The notes under the pieces: model-generated
Database searches by the model: none
Seen by the model: the letters and a program-made list of their open reading frames with translations, nothing else
What the model was told of the DNA's origin: nothing
Program-made: the position numbers and the translations under genes
Shown here: positions 53,877 to 63,470 of the stretch, one piece after another
How positions within the stretch are numbered: the stretch's first letter is position 1
Layout of the letters: every line of letters begins with the position of its first letter
Assembly: GCA_913043285.1 (NCBI GenBank)
Contig: CAJWML010000010.1
Location: forward strand, 1-64,000
DNA length: 64,000 nt
Direction: 5' to 3'
Source of the DNA: CAKZNE01 sp002695025
Lineage (GTDB): Bacteria; Bacteroidota; Bacteroidia; Flavobacteriales; Schleiferiaceae

Positions 53877-55601
53877 TTATTCAACTATCAGCGGGACGGT
53901 TTTCGCGGCATCCTGCATAATAGCTTTAATTATATAAGTACCGGCAGGGATATCATCCAGCCGGATGATCTGTTTGCCTTCGGCTACTCCCGGCCATTCC
54001 CTTACCAAATGACCGTTAATTTCATACAGCAAAACCCTGATCATTTTTTCATGCTCATTCCAGCTGATTGTAAACTCTTCTGAGGCAGGGTTAGGGAATA
54101 TGGTATACTGATCCTGGTCATTCAAAGGATCCTCAACTGAGATCAGTGCCGGATCCATTACCTGGAAGGTCAGATGAGCTTTTTCAAAGAATATGGTATC
54201 ACAAAACGTATGTGTGCAATTCTTTACACCATCGTTGTACGTAATAGTCAGGCATATGTTATAATGCCCTGAAGCACTGTAGCTGTGTACAGGATACGTA
54301 CTGTTGGAGATAGCGCCATCCCCAAAATTCCACTCATAGGAATATTGGGTACCTGGTTTGGTGTTTTTCCAGAAAATAATATTCCCGTTGAAAACGATGG
54401 AGTTCACGGTATCTAAGAAAAACTCTGCCCTACAATTAGGGTCCGCATACATGTTTTGGCAAGTACTGGGTCCGCACCCCAGATCTACGCAATATGTGAA
54501 ATTACCAGGCTCTACAATCCTTTCAATTCCTGATTTACCACTAAAAATTTCCCCATCCGAGAAAGTCCATGTGGGATTTGCAGACTGGGGGGCATCCCCT
54601 ACAGCTTCATATTCAAAGCGGAATAAACTGGCATCAGCATCCACTAGTGAATGCGAAAGGACAACGTCACAGGTATCACCGGGGCAGGTAAGTACAAACT
54701 TAAAGTGAGTACTGTCCGATTCTGTATTAGCCATTGCAATTTCAAAATCCATCACTTTCTCAGCAAAACAATCGTACACATAAGCATACAGGCTTGGGGT
54801 ATTACCCGGGATAAGCGAATCATGAATCTTTCCGTTGGGACCCGTGATTAGTTTTTTGAGCGGCTCACCTCCCTGGCCAGAACCTCCGCCTATATAGACA
54901 GCGTAATTGGGAAGAGGATCGCCATTGCCATTTTTCACTTCCGCGTAGATATCTACGTAATAGTTTACCGGGGATAGGGTGGGCAGGTTACAAGGGTGAA
55001 GCGACAAGACTGGATAGCGTGAAGTATCATTTTCACTCATGCACTCCAGTTTATTCAATACAGAAAGATTGCTGGAAAAAGGACTCTTAAGAAAACCTCG
55101 TGTACAACCCACTCCTTCTATCCATCTGCCGCCCTGAGCTCCCTGAAAATGTATTCTTTTACGGTATTCCCCGCCTATCCAGGCATAATCAATGGCTTCT
55201 ACTTCCAGTTGACCGATAACCGGTAATCCGTAATTAGATGCTTCTTCCATGTATACATTGGAAATGACATCTCCTATATTCACCCCGAAATCGTACAATA
55301 TATATTCGAGATAAGCACCGGGAGGAATGAAATAAACCCTTTGTCCAGCCTGCCTTATGGCACCGCGATAAGGACCTGCGCAAACCCTGAGTTTTTTATA
55401 CTTTTTACCGTAAATGATAGTGTCTTTATCGCTGAGACAGAGGTTTTCAACCTGGCTAAGCAGATGTTGAGGAGGGGCTCCCTGTTGCTCCAAAATACTA
55501 TAAACCGTATTCACCCAGATAGCTTGAGTAGAGGGAAAAGGGATCTGACCCACAGTTAGCGTGGAAAAAATCAAAAATAACAGGATGCTATTGATCTTCA
55601 T
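53877..55601 (-). CDS. Secreted PKD-domain protein with T9SS sorting tail
   Basis: Surface or secreted protein of 574 residues with a signal peptide (KINSILLFLIFSTLTVGQ). The middle includes a PKD-type fold (SYEWNFGDGAISNS, then YSASGHYNICLTITY) and a beta-rich domain with cysteine pairs. The C-terminal sorting domain has YTIFPNPASEEFTISW and PAGTYIIKAIM. It could bind glycan or protein. The ATG at 55601 is chosen over a longer frame beginning at 55667. Confidence 0.9.
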   Translation of the reverse strand: MKINSILLFLIFSTLTVGQIPFPSTQAIWVNTVYSILEQQGAPPQHLLSQVENLCLSDKDTIIYGKKYKKLRVCAGPYRGAIRQAGQRVYFIPPGAYLEYILYDFGVNIGDVISNVYMEEASNYGLPVIGQLEVEAIDYAWIGGEYRKRIHFQGAQGGRWIEGVGCTRGFLKSPFSSNLSVLNKLECMSENDTSRYPVLSLHPCNLPTLSPVNYYVDIYAEVKNGNGDPLPNYAVYIGGGSGQGGEPLKKLITGPNGKIHDSLIPGNTPSLYAYVYDCFAEKVMDFEIAMANTESDSTHFKFVLTCPGDTCDVVLSHSLVDADASLFRFEYEAVGDAPQSANPTWTFSDGEIFSGKSGIERIVEPGNFTYCVDLGCGPSTCQNMYADPNCRAEFFLDTVNSIVFNGNIIFWKNTKPGTQYSYEWNFGDGAISNSTYPVHSYSASGHYNICLTITYNDGVKNCTHTFCDTIFFEKAHLTFQVMDPALISVEDPLNDQDQYTIFPNPASEEFTISWNEHEKMIRVLLYEINGHLVREWPGVAEGKQIIRLDDIPAGTYIIKAIMQDAAKTVPLIVE

Positions 55602-55683
55602 AATTGTGCTTCGATATAGCGGCCTTTTCATTAAAGCATTACGCGAAATACGCTGAAAAAGGGCCATCTAGTTGAAAATAAAT

Positions 55684-55711
55684 AAAAAAACAGCCCGGAG
55701 GCTGTTTTTAT
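55684..55711 (-). terminator. Terminator after the phosphatidyltransferase gene
   Basis: Stem AAACAGCC / GGCTGTTT with loop CGGA, and a T run on the minus strand. It follows the CDP-alcohol gene by about 140 bases; the intervening sequence holds no recognised gene. Confidence 0.75.
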
Positions 55712-55848
55712 GAATTTAATTTAAGGACAAATCAATAGATCTCGTTGTAAGTTTCTAACACCTGCAATTGCAAGATGTAACTGGCCTGCCAGAAAAGCGG
55801 GGAATTCCCGGTTTCCTCTCTTTGTAGTTGAATACCAGTATTCATTTC

Positions 55849-56454
55849 TTAACCATTAAGAAGTTTAAATCTTTTGAAATCCTTGCCTTTGCTGATCAAC
55901 CAGGCGTGATAAGCACTGGGTACATCATGCGTCCATTGAGGAAGAATAAGTGTAATGGCAATGCGATCCAGGTGCGAAATCACACCCGCTACCAGGCAGA
56001 GATGGTAGAAAAAACCATCACTTCTGAAACCCAACATAGCCGTAAAAGCTACTAATAGGGTGATACCCCAAAACTTGGATAGCCAGGCATGTGTACAGGT
56101 TTCTTTACCGAATTTCAAAAGGCTCACGAGATAACAGGAAGCCTCCATTATGAAGATGAGTGATATACCTCCTTTATTCCTGAGAATAATCTCCGGGGCT
56201 ATAAACCAAAGAGAAAAACCAGCACTTAGCCAGAAGATCATGTCAACCTGGCTATCTATTCTTCGCAACTTTGCACTGGATATTCCTTGCTGACGGGCGA
56301 TTATACCGTCAAAAACATCTGACATAAAGCCCAGGTACAATAAAAAAACAATCAACCAGGTAGCCTTCTCCTGGTAATTCCATGCGGTGATCAACATCAC
56401 TGGCGCCATCAGAAAACGCGCCATGATCAATAATTGTGGGATGTTCCATTTCAT
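55849..56454 (-). CDS. CDP-alcohol phosphatidyltransferase family protein
   Basis: Integral membrane phospholipid-synthesis enzyme of 201 residues with about six helices. The metal-binding motif is SDVFDGIIAR followed by ISSAKLRRIDSQVD: Asp46, Asp49, Asp67 and Asp71 are present, but the conserved glycine before the third aspartate is Leu63. It could transfer a phosphatidyl group to glycerol phosphate, serine or inositol; substrate is unknown. It is a single gene with its own terminator. Confidence 0.85.
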   Translation of the reverse strand: MKWNIPQLLIMARFLMAPVMLITAWNYQEKATWLIVFLLYLGFMSDVFDGIIARQQGISSAKLRRIDSQVDMIFWLSAGFSLWFIAPEIILRNKGGISLIFIMEASCYLVSLLKFGKETCTHAWLSKFWGITLLVAFTAMLGFRSDGFFYHLCLVAGVISHLDRIAITLILPQWTHDVPSAYHAWLISKGKDFKRFKLLNG

Positions 56455-56681
56455 GGTATTCTAGTTTTTAGTGATGAGGCTAAACTAGAATCTCCCTTTC
56501 CTCTCAAAAAACCGAATATTACAACCTAAATTCTCACTATTTCAAACCAGAGGATTATCTTATTTTATTTCATCACGCTTATCAACTTACTGTACTATTT
56601 TTTGCAAATGAATTCAAAAAAAAGGACTGCAAAAGCTAATAATCATTAAACCAAACGTCACTAAGGAATTATTCAGGAATA

Positions 56682-56710
56682 AAAAAGCCCCGCTTATAGC
56701 GGGGCTTTTT
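56682..56710 (-). terminator. Terminator after the thiolase gene
   Basis: Perfect stem AAAAAGCCCCGC / GCGGGGCTTTTT with loop TTATA on the plus strand; on the minus strand it ends in a T run, 18 bases after the thiolase stop. It ends the marR-fadN-thiolase operon. Confidence 0.93.
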
Positions 56711-56728
56711 ACAGGATTGGAATCACCT

Positions 56729-57907
56729 TTACATCATTTCGTAAATGCCGGCAGCTCCCTGCCCGGTTCCTACGCACATGGTAACCATACCGTATTTTTG
56801 TCCTCTTCTTTTTAATTCATGCAGAGCCTGAACAGTAAGCTTAGCTCCGGTGCACCCTAGTGGATGCCCCATGGAAATAGCGCCCCCGTTTACGTTCAGT
56901 ATATCCTGATTAATATCCAATTCCCTGGCTACCGCCAGAGATTGGGAAGCAAAAGCCTCGTTGAGTTCTATAATTTCTATATCCTTCAGTTGCATCCCCG
57001 CCATATCCAAAGCCTTAGGAATAGCTTTTACCGGACCAATGCCCATAATGCGGGGTTCTACGCCAGCCACACCATAAGACACCAAACGAGCTATGGGCTG
57101 TAAACCCAACTCCTTTACCATCTTTTCACTCATTACAATAGTGAAAGCTGCTCCATCGGAGGTTTGCGAGGAATTACCCGCAGTAACACTTCCTTTTTGA
57201 GCAAAGACCGGCCTGAGCCGTGAAAGAGCTTCCAAAGAAGTATCCTTACGAGGGCCTTCATCGGTATCTACTGTATAGGCACGGCTTTGGCGCTTTTCGT
57301 TTTCATCCAGGTAATTTTCTTCAACCTCAATGGGCACAATTTCTTCTTTGAATCTACCCTCTTCTATAGCTTTTAAGGCTCTTTGGTGTGAGCGCAGGGC
57401 AAAAGCATCCTGATCCTCCCGGCTTACCTTATATTTTTCGGCCACTGCTTCAGCGGTAAGCCCCATATTATTATACCAGTCCGCATGTTGTTTGGCAACT
57501 CCATAATTAGGGGTGACCTTAAAGCCCCCCATGGGGATATAGCTCATACTTTCGGTTCCCCCTGCAATGATGCAGTCCGCCATACCACTTCTGATCTTGG
57601 CCGTAGCTATGGCGATGGTTTCGATACCTGATGAGCAATAGCGGTTTACCGTAACCCCGGGTACCTTTTCGGTTTGCAAGCCCATCAGTGAGATCAATCT
57701 TCCCACGTTGAGGCCCTGTTCGGCTTCCGGCATTGCGTTTCCTACTATTACATCATCGATGCGTTCTTTGTCCAGGGCCGGAACTTCTTCCAGCAGATTC
57801 TGTATGACCATTGCCGCCAGGTCATCAGGACGGGTAAAGCGGAACACTCCACGAGGGGCCTTACCTACAGCAGTTCTTTTAGCGGCAACTATATAAGCTT
57901 CTTGCAT
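56729..57907 (-). CDS. fadA: Acetyl-CoA C-acyltransferase (beta-oxidation thiolase)
   Basis: Thiolase of 392 residues that releases acetyl-CoA from 3-ketoacyl-CoA. The nucleophile is in VNRYCSSGIETIA (near residue 88); the histidine motif is GHPLGCTGAKL and the second cysteine CVGTGQGA near the C terminus. The ATG at 57907 (MQEAYIVAAKRTAVG) is chosen over one three codons upstream. It is 24 bases after the FadN-like gene and last in the operon. Confidence 0.95.
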   Translation of the reverse strand: MQEAYIVAAKRTAVGKAPRGVFRFTRPDDLAAMVIQNLLEEVPALDKERIDDVIVGNAMPEAEQGLNVGRLISLMGLQTEKVPGVTVNRYCSSGIETIAIATAKIRSGMADCIIAGGTESMSYIPMGGFKVTPNYGVAKQHADWYNNMGLTAEAVAEKYKVSREDQDAFALRSHQRALKAIEEGRFKEEIVPIEVEENYLDENEKRQSRAYTVDTDEGPRKDTSLEALSRLRPVFAQKGSVTAGNSSQTSDGAAFTIVMSEKMVKELGLQPIARLVSYGVAGVEPRIMGIGPVKAIPKALDMAGMQLKDIEIIELNEAFASQSLAVARELDINQDILNVNGGAISMGHPLGCTGAKLTVQALHELKRRGQKYGMVTMCVGTGQGAAGIYEMM

Positions 57908-57931
57908 GATTCCCATTAATTTTTTCTGTTC

Positions 57932-60337
57932 TTAATTACGAAGCGGTTTCCCGGTTTTCAGCATATGCTGGATCCGCTCCAGCGTTTTCTTTTCGCTGCA
58001 AAGGCTCAGGAACGCCTCTCTTTCCAGGTCAAGCAAATATTGTTCAGACACATAGGCCGGCTCACTGAGCGCACCCCCGGCCATTACGTAACCCAGCTTT
58101 TCCACCATTTTCTTTTCATACTCCGAGATATAACCTCCTTCCAACATCTGGTGGGCACCCACCACAAAGGCTCCTAAGGCTTCTTTCCCCAGCACTTTAA
58201 TATCCTTCTCCTTAACCGGCATGTGGTAGCCGGACTCTGCCAAGGCTATCGCACGTGCTTTTGCATCCGCAATTTGCCTGCGTTTATTCATACTTATGCC
58301 ATCACGGCCACGAACTAGGAACCCCAGATCAAAGGCTTCTTCGGCAGATGTAGAGACTTTGGCCTGTGCAATCTTGATAAGGTTCTCGCGGTAAGCGTTC
58401 AACTCCACATCATCCTTAACATAACGTTGGGAGGCTTTACGCGTGAGTTCTTTGGTTCCACCACCACCCGGGATCACTCCCACACCAAACTCCACCAGGC
58501 CTATATACGTTTCTGCAGCTGCCTGAACGGCATCTGCATGAAGGGTCATTTCACACCCCCCACCCAGGGCCATGGTATGCGGTGCCACCACTACGGGGAT
58601 ACTCGAATAGCGTACACGCATCATCGTATCCTGGAAGTATTTAATGGCAAAATTGAGTTCATCATATTCCTGCTCAACAGCCATCATAAAGATCATCCCG
58701 AGGTTAGCTCCTACTGAAAAGTTCTGACCATGGTTACCGATGACCACCCCCCGGAAATCTTTCTCTGCCAGTTCAATCCCTTTATTGATACCCGACAGGA
58801 CACCACTTCCCAATGAGTTCATCTTGGAGCGGAACTCTATATTCAGAATACCATCTCCGAGGTCTTCAACGCTGCACTCATCGTTACTCCATACCGTTTT
58901 GGTAGGTCGTATGTGATCCAGGATTATAAAGTTGCGAATACCCGGCACCTCTACCATCTTTTCATCCGGAATGGAATAGTAATGCAATATCTCTTCCTTT
59001 ACCTCATAAAAAGAATTAACACCGGCCTGTTTCATCTCATTAACCCAGCCAGCTGCTTTATGCCCGCTTTGTTCAATAAGTTCCAGACCTTTTTCCAAAC
59101 CTACAGCATCCCATATTTCAAAGGGCCCGTGCTGCCAGCCAAAACCGGCACGCATGGCCTCATCTATCCGGTATAATTCATCCGAAATCTCAGGAATACG
59201 ATTGGACACATAGGCGAACAAACCTCCCAGGGATTTACGATAAAATTCCCCGGCCTTATCCTTTCCACCGATCAGTACTTTAAAACGCTTTTTTACGTCA
59301 TCAATAGGCTTGGTTTGTTCCAATACGGGAAATTTCGATTTCTGCTGTGGAGTATATTCCAGCGTATCGAGGTCTAACGAAAGTATCTCGCTTTGCCCAT
59401 CGTCTCCTTTAACTTTTTTATAAAAACCCTGACCGGATTTTGATCCCAGCCAATTGTTCTCCTGCATTTTCCGGAGGAAATCAGGGAGTTTAAAAACTTC
59501 TCTGCGCTCATCATCCTTAGCAGCCTCGTGCAAACCGTTAGCTACGTGGATCAGGGTATCCAATCCCACCACATCCGCAGTGCGGAAAGTAGCAGATTTA
59601 GGTCTACCGATCAACGGTCCGGTGAGCTTATCCACATCTTCTACGGACAGCCCAAGCTCCTGAACGCTGTTAAAGAGATCCATAATACCGAAGATCCCTA
59701 CACGGTTAGCAATAAAGGCGGGAGTATCCTTACACAACACTGTGGTCTTGCCCAGGTAAACATCTCCATAATGCATAAGGAAATCCACCACTTCCTTATC
59801 AGTATGGGGAGTAGGTATGATTTCCAGCAACTCCAGGTAGCGTGGCGGGTTAAAGAAGTGCGTTCCACAGAAATACTTCTTAAAATCGTCACTGCGCCCC
59901 TCGGCCATCAGGTGAATGGGTATACCGGAAGTGTTTGAGGATATAAAAGTACCTTCCTTGCGGAAGCGGTCTACTTTTTCAAACATTTGCTTCTTGATGT
60001 CCAGGCGCTCCACTATCACCTCAATGACCCAGTCATAATCCTTTATCTTTTCCAGGTCATCATCAAAATTTCCTGTGGCGATACGGCTCGCAAAATCCTT
60101 GTCGTAGATGGGTGAAGGATTGCTCTTAAGCGTGCTTTGCAGCGCTTCGTTTACAATGCGGTTGCGTACTACTTTATCTTCCAGTGACAGGCCTCTGGAC
60201 TTTTCAGCATCCGTAAGCTCACGTGGCACCATATCAAGCAGTAAAACCTTTACACCTATGTTGGCGAAATGGCATGCAATACGGGACCCCATAATACCGG
60301 AACCCAGCACTGCCACCTTTTTAATAGTTTTTTTCAT
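57932..60337 (-). CDS. fadN: 3-hydroxyacyl-CoA dehydrogenase/enoyl-CoA hydratase fusion, FadN order
   Basis: Bifunctional beta-oxidation enzyme of 801 residues. The NAD-binding domain comes first (KVAVLGSGIMGSRIACHFAN, then FCGTHFFNPPRYLELLEI), followed by a helical C-terminal 3HCDH domain with a second repeat (near residue 400), and then an enoyl-CoA hydratase domain (NFSVGANLGMIF, GLVEFGVGVIPGGGGTKEL). This order resembles FadN rather than FadB. It is located between the marR and thiolase genes, with 5 and 24 bases of spacing. Confidence 0.95.
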   Translation of the reverse strand: MKKTIKKVAVLGSGIMGSRIACHFANIGVKVLLLDMVPRELTDAEKSRGLSLEDKVVRNRIVNEALQSTLKSNPSPIYDKDFASRIATGNFDDDLEKIKDYDWVIEVIVERLDIKKQMFEKVDRFRKEGTFISSNTSGIPIHLMAEGRSDDFKKYFCGTHFFNPPRYLELLEIIPTPHTDKEVVDFLMHYGDVYLGKTTVLCKDTPAFIANRVGIFGIMDLFNSVQELGLSVEDVDKLTGPLIGRPKSATFRTADVVGLDTLIHVANGLHEAAKDDERREVFKLPDFLRKMQENNWLGSKSGQGFYKKVKGDDGQSEILSLDLDTLEYTPQQKSKFPVLEQTKPIDDVKKRFKVLIGGKDKAGEFYRKSLGGLFAYVSNRIPEISDELYRIDEAMRAGFGWQHGPFEIWDAVGLEKGLELIEQSGHKAAGWVNEMKQAGVNSFYEVKEEILHYYSIPDEKMVEVPGIRNFIILDHIRPTKTVWSNDECSVEDLGDGILNIEFRSKMNSLGSGVLSGINKGIELAEKDFRGVVIGNHGQNFSVGANLGMIFMMAVEQEYDELNFAIKYFQDTMMRVRYSSIPVVVAPHTMALGGGCEMTLHADAVQAAAETYIGLVEFGVGVIPGGGGTKELTRKASQRYVKDDVELNAYRENLIKIAQAKVSTSAEEAFDLGFLVRGRDGISMNKRRQIADAKARAIALAESGYHMPVKEKDIKVLGKEALGAFVVGAHQMLEGGYISEYEKKMVEKLGYVMAGGALSEPAYVSEQYLLDLEREAFLSLCSEKKTLERIQHMLKTGKPLRN

Positions 60338-60342
60338 GGTCC

Positions 60343-60780
60343 TCAGGAATATATTTTTCGATTGGATATCAATTCGTTCACCTTGCGTATTACTTCAAAA
60401 AAAACTTCCAGCTTTTGTTCAGGAACATTGGAAAAAACAGCTTTATTGAACTCAATCACCGCATTTTTAGCATCTTCCCGCTTTTCCTTACCAAATTCTG
60501 TGAGAAAGATGAGTACACTACGCCCATCAGCCGGGTTCTTTTTACGGTAAATCAGTTCTTTCTCCTCCATGGTTTTGAGTATGCGGGAAAGACTAGTGGC
60601 TTCCATACCCATTTTTGGGCCCAAAGAAGTGGAGGGAGTACCCTCATCCATATCAATATTCAACAGAACATAGCCGGTAGCCATTGTAGTTCCGTAACCG
60701 GCAGCTAATTCGTTATACATCTTAGCAATGTTCTGCCAGGTGTATTTAATATGAAAATCAACGGTTTCCTCGGGTTTCAA
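60343..60780 (-). CDS. MarR-family regulator of fatty-acid oxidation
   Basis: Winged-helix repressor of 145 residues, likely released by a fatty acid or acyl-CoA. The HTH region is TSLGPKMGMEATSLSRILKTMEEKELI and the wing is RKKNPADGRSVLIFLTE. Start is TTG at 60780 (MKPEETVDFHIKYTW); no ATG is in frame upstream. It leads the fadN-thiolase operon, 41 bases after the operator at 60821-60844. The same core is in front of the acyl-CoA dehydrogenase gene, so a regulon is likely. Confidence 0.92.
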   Translation of the reverse strand: MKPEETVDFHIKYTWQNIAKMYNELAAGYGTTMATGYVLLNIDMDEGTPSTSLGPKMGMEATSLSRILKTMEEKELIYRKKNPADGRSVLIFLTEFGKEKREDAKNAVIEFNKAVFSNVPEQKLEVFFEVIRKVNELISNRKIYS

Positions 60781-60807
60781 TGCCTGAAAGAATTACAAGG
60801 TGTGCAT

Positions 60808-60815
60808 CAAAAGTA
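60808..60815 (-). promoter_or_regulatory. -7 promoter element TACTTTTG for the marR operon
   Basis: On the minus strand TACTTTTG matches TAnnTTTG exactly. Its first base (60815) is 17.5 bp from the centre of the palindrome, so a bound repressor would cover the spacer and the -33 region. Confidence 0.65.
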
Positions 60816-60820
60816 CGTAA

Positions 60821-60844
60821 AAATATTATGCGCGCATAATATTT
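60821..60844. promoter_or_regulatory. Operator palindrome, copy 2 (probable MarR autoregulation)
   Basis: Perfect 24-base inverted repeat with the core ATTATGCGCGCATAAT at 60825-60840, identical to copy 1. Its outer bases overlap the stop codon of the upstream gene at 60843. Confidence 0.78.
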
Positions 60845-61607
60845 ACTTGCAACGTACAAACGAAAATTCCTGTACGTTACCATAATGGGTTGAAATAAGA
60901 GCAAGATCCCTCTCGGAGCCGCTAATTTCATTGTAAAGTTCACGTTCATCTTCATAGCGGATGGTGATATCCACCGCTTTGTTATCCAGATTATTTATGT
61001 GCAAACTGGTAAACTCCTCATCCCATGTATAGGTTCCCTCTATCCGTTGCATTGAATATTCATCTTTACCCATCTCAGGGGTATAGCGATGCCTTAAAAA
61101 TCCTGCAAACCGGTGTTCATAAGGGTTTTTCTCAAACTCTATAATGATATCCTCTGAAAAGAGCCTTTGTATATTACTTACCCGCAAGCAATTGCCCAGG
61201 TAATGCTCGTAGTAGGCTTTATCCAAACGATCGCGCACTGATGCGTTGTGTACCGTAAAGTGTTGTCTCTTAAGCTGGGCCGGCATAATACGCTCAGCCT
61301 TGGCCAGGCGTGCACGGTATAGTTCTTCCTGGAGAAAACGGATCTGTTCCCGCTGCTCATCAATAGTATCTTTAAGCCTGTCACAGTTCTGATACTTTAC
61401 TTCCGCCCTAGGTTGTTTTTCTGTAGCTCCCGCCTTCGCTTTGAGGGATTTATTCTCATTATTTACACTGATCAAAGCTTTTTTAAGCTGATCTACCTGT
61501 GATTCAAGCAGTGCAAGACGTTCCTTTAACTCGCTTTTGGATTGTGCCTGCAAACAGGAACCACTGATTAAAAGGCCCAAAAGGAGAGCCTTTCCCATAG
61601 TTTTCAT
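60843..61607 (-). CDS. Exported coiled-coil protein, unknown function
   Basis: Protein of 254 residues with a signal peptide (residues 1-22, ending LQAQ). A coiled coil covers about residues 23-105 in two parts (LKERLALLESQVDQLKKALIS; TIDEQREQIRFLQEELYRAR). The C-terminal 140 residues are a globular domain with no motif I recognise. It begins six bases after the acyl-CoA synthetase stop and is followed by the marR operator. A role in fatty-acid uptake or a periplasmic adaptor is possible only by position. Confidence 0.75.
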   Translation of the reverse strand: MKTMGKALLLGLLISGSCLQAQSKSELKERLALLESQVDQLKKALISVNNENKSLKAKAGATEKQPRAEVKYQNCDRLKDTIDEQREQIRFLQEELYRARLAKAERIMPAQLKRQHFTVHNASVRDRLDKAYYEHYLGNCLRVSNIQRLFSEDIIIEFEKNPYEHRFAGFLRHRYTPEMGKDEYSMQRIEGTYTWDEEFTSLHINNLDNKAVDITIRYEDERELYNEISGSERDLALISTHYGNVQEFSFVRCK

Positions 61608-61613
61608 TCAGGA

Positions 61614-63395
61614 TTATTCTTTAGTATGTCCGTAAATATTCTTGTAGAGTTCAGGGTACATCGCTATGATGTTCCTGCGTTTCAGACTGAGCTTAGGAGT
61701 AAGATGGCCGGCATCAACAGACCATTGATCCGGTGTAAGTTGTATTTGCTTAACCCGTTCCCACTTTCCAAAATGCTGGTTGATCCTTTCCACTTCCTGC
61801 ATAATGCGCTCCTTTACCTGATCATTCTGCACCATTTCCTCATTGGAGCTACAGCTGATATTCTTGCGCTGGCACCATGACTTCAAAAATTCAAAATCCG
61901 GCTGTACCAGGGCTGCCGTCATTTTTTCGCCTTCGCCAATCACCATAACCTGCTCAATAAAACGGGATTCCTTTATTTTATTTTCCAGCAATTGAGGAGC
62001 CACATATTTACCCCCGGAGGTTTTAAACATCTCCTTCTTACGGTCAGTGATCTTGAGGAATTTGCCTTCTACCCATTCACCAATATCACCGGTATGGAAA
62101 TAACCGTCCTCATCAATTACCTCATCAGTCTTTTGTTTTTGCTTGTAGTATCCCATCATCACGTTGGGGCCCTTACAGCATATCTCTCCATCATCAGCTA
62201 TCTTCACTTCTACGTCCTTGATAGGCCAACCCACGGTACCGATCCGTTTTCGGGCAACGTCAGGCCCGTTCACAGCAATTACCGGGGACGTTTCGGTGAG
62301 ACCATAGCCTTCTTGTATATTAAAGCCGGCTGCCGTAAAAACCCGGTTTAAACGTGGGTTGAGAGCAGCCCCTCCGGAAACCATCACTTTTACGTTACCT
62401 CCCAATGCTTCCTGCCATTTACTGAAGATCAGTTTACGGGCAATACCCAAACGGAAGTTATACCACCAGCTATTATGTTGCAGATCATACTTCTCCCCAA
62501 GCTCCACAGCCCAGTAAAAGAGTCTTTTCTTTATACCGCTTAACTCGGCACCTTTGGACATGATCCGGTCATAAACCTTTTCCAGTAAGCGTGGTACCAG
62601 GGCAAAAATCTCGGGTTTGACTTCACGGATATTATCCCCGATCTTATCAATGGATTCTGCAAAATAGATAGGGATATTATTCTGAATATAGAGGTACGTA
62701 AGCATACGCTCAAACACGTGGCATACGGGCAAAAAACTAAGAGCCTTTGAATTCTCGAAAGTGGGAATACGATCATTGCTATCCAGCACGTTGCTTACCA
62801 GGTTATTATGCGAAAGCATAACCCCCTTGGGTTTACCCGTGGTTCCTGAAGTATAAATGAGTGTGGCCAGGTCACCGTTCTTTACAGCCTTCATGCGGCT
62901 TTCCAGTTCTGGTTGGTTGGAATCGTCTTCCCCCGCTTTCAGGACCTCTTTCCAGTTTTTAATTCCCTCTTCTTCATTAAAAATATAGATTTCCTTCAAG
63001 CTGGGTACCTTATCCCGAATCTTCGCTACTTTATCATACAGCTCACGATCTGAAAGAAAGCAGTAGGTAACCTCCGCATCATTGAAAATGTATTCATAAT
63101 CTTCACTGGAAATGGTGGGGTAGACCGGCACATTCACTGCCCCTATTTGCAGTATACCGATATCCATGATATTCCACTCGTGGCGATTGGTAGAGGAAAT
63201 CAGGGCAATCTTTTCCTGTTCCTTCACCCCCATTTTCAGCAATGCCCTTGAAATTTGCCGGGACCTGTTTACAAACTCTTCGGTTGAAACGGGCTCCCAT
63301 TTTCCGTTGATCTTATTCACCAGGGCATCCGGTAAAGGTTTATTTTTTAATTGGTCGTATAAAAAGTCAAAAATACGGGGGGCTGATTTGCTCAT
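61614..63395 (-). CDS. fadD: Long-chain acyl-CoA synthetase
   Basis: AMP-forming ligase of 593 residues that activates fatty acids to acyl-CoA. The AMP-binding signature is LIYTSGTTGKPKGVMLSH; QEGYGLTETSPV is the second motif, and DGYFHTGDIGEW with LKITDRKKEMFKTSGGKYVA is the C-terminal hinge. It resembles the long-chain (eukaryote-like) forms, having a short linker between domains. It likely feeds the neighbouring beta-oxidation enzymes. No copy of the palindrome lies in front of it. Confidence 0.95.
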   Translation of the reverse strand: MSKSAPRIFDFLYDQLKNKPLPDALVNKINGKWEPVSTEEFVNRSRQISRALLKMGVKEQEKIALISSTNRHEWNIMDIGILQIGAVNVPVYPTISSEDYEYIFNDAEVTYCFLSDRELYDKVAKIRDKVPSLKEIYIFNEEEGIKNWKEVLKAGEDDSNQPELESRMKAVKNGDLATLIYTSGTTGKPKGVMLSHNNLVSNVLDSNDRIPTFENSKALSFLPVCHVFERMLTYLYIQNNIPIYFAESIDKIGDNIREVKPEIFALVPRLLEKVYDRIMSKGAELSGIKKRLFYWAVELGEKYDLQHNSWWYNFRLGIARKLIFSKWQEALGGNVKVMVSGGAALNPRLNRVFTAAGFNIQEGYGLTETSPVIAVNGPDVARKRIGTVGWPIKDVEVKIADDGEICCKGPNVMMGYYKQKQKTDEVIDEDGYFHTGDIGEWVEGKFLKITDRKKEMFKTSGGKYVAPQLLENKIKESRFIEQVMVIGEGEKMTAALVQPDFEFLKSWCQRKNISCSSNEEMVQNDQVKERIMQEVERINQHFGKWERVKQIQLTPDQWSVDAGHLTPKLSLKRRNIIAMYPELYKNIYGHTKE

Positions 63396-63470
63396 CTATC
63401 TAAACATCTTTGTAAAGGGTTGACTAATATACAAAGCAGGAAGCGATCTGAAGGCATACTGCTATTTCTC

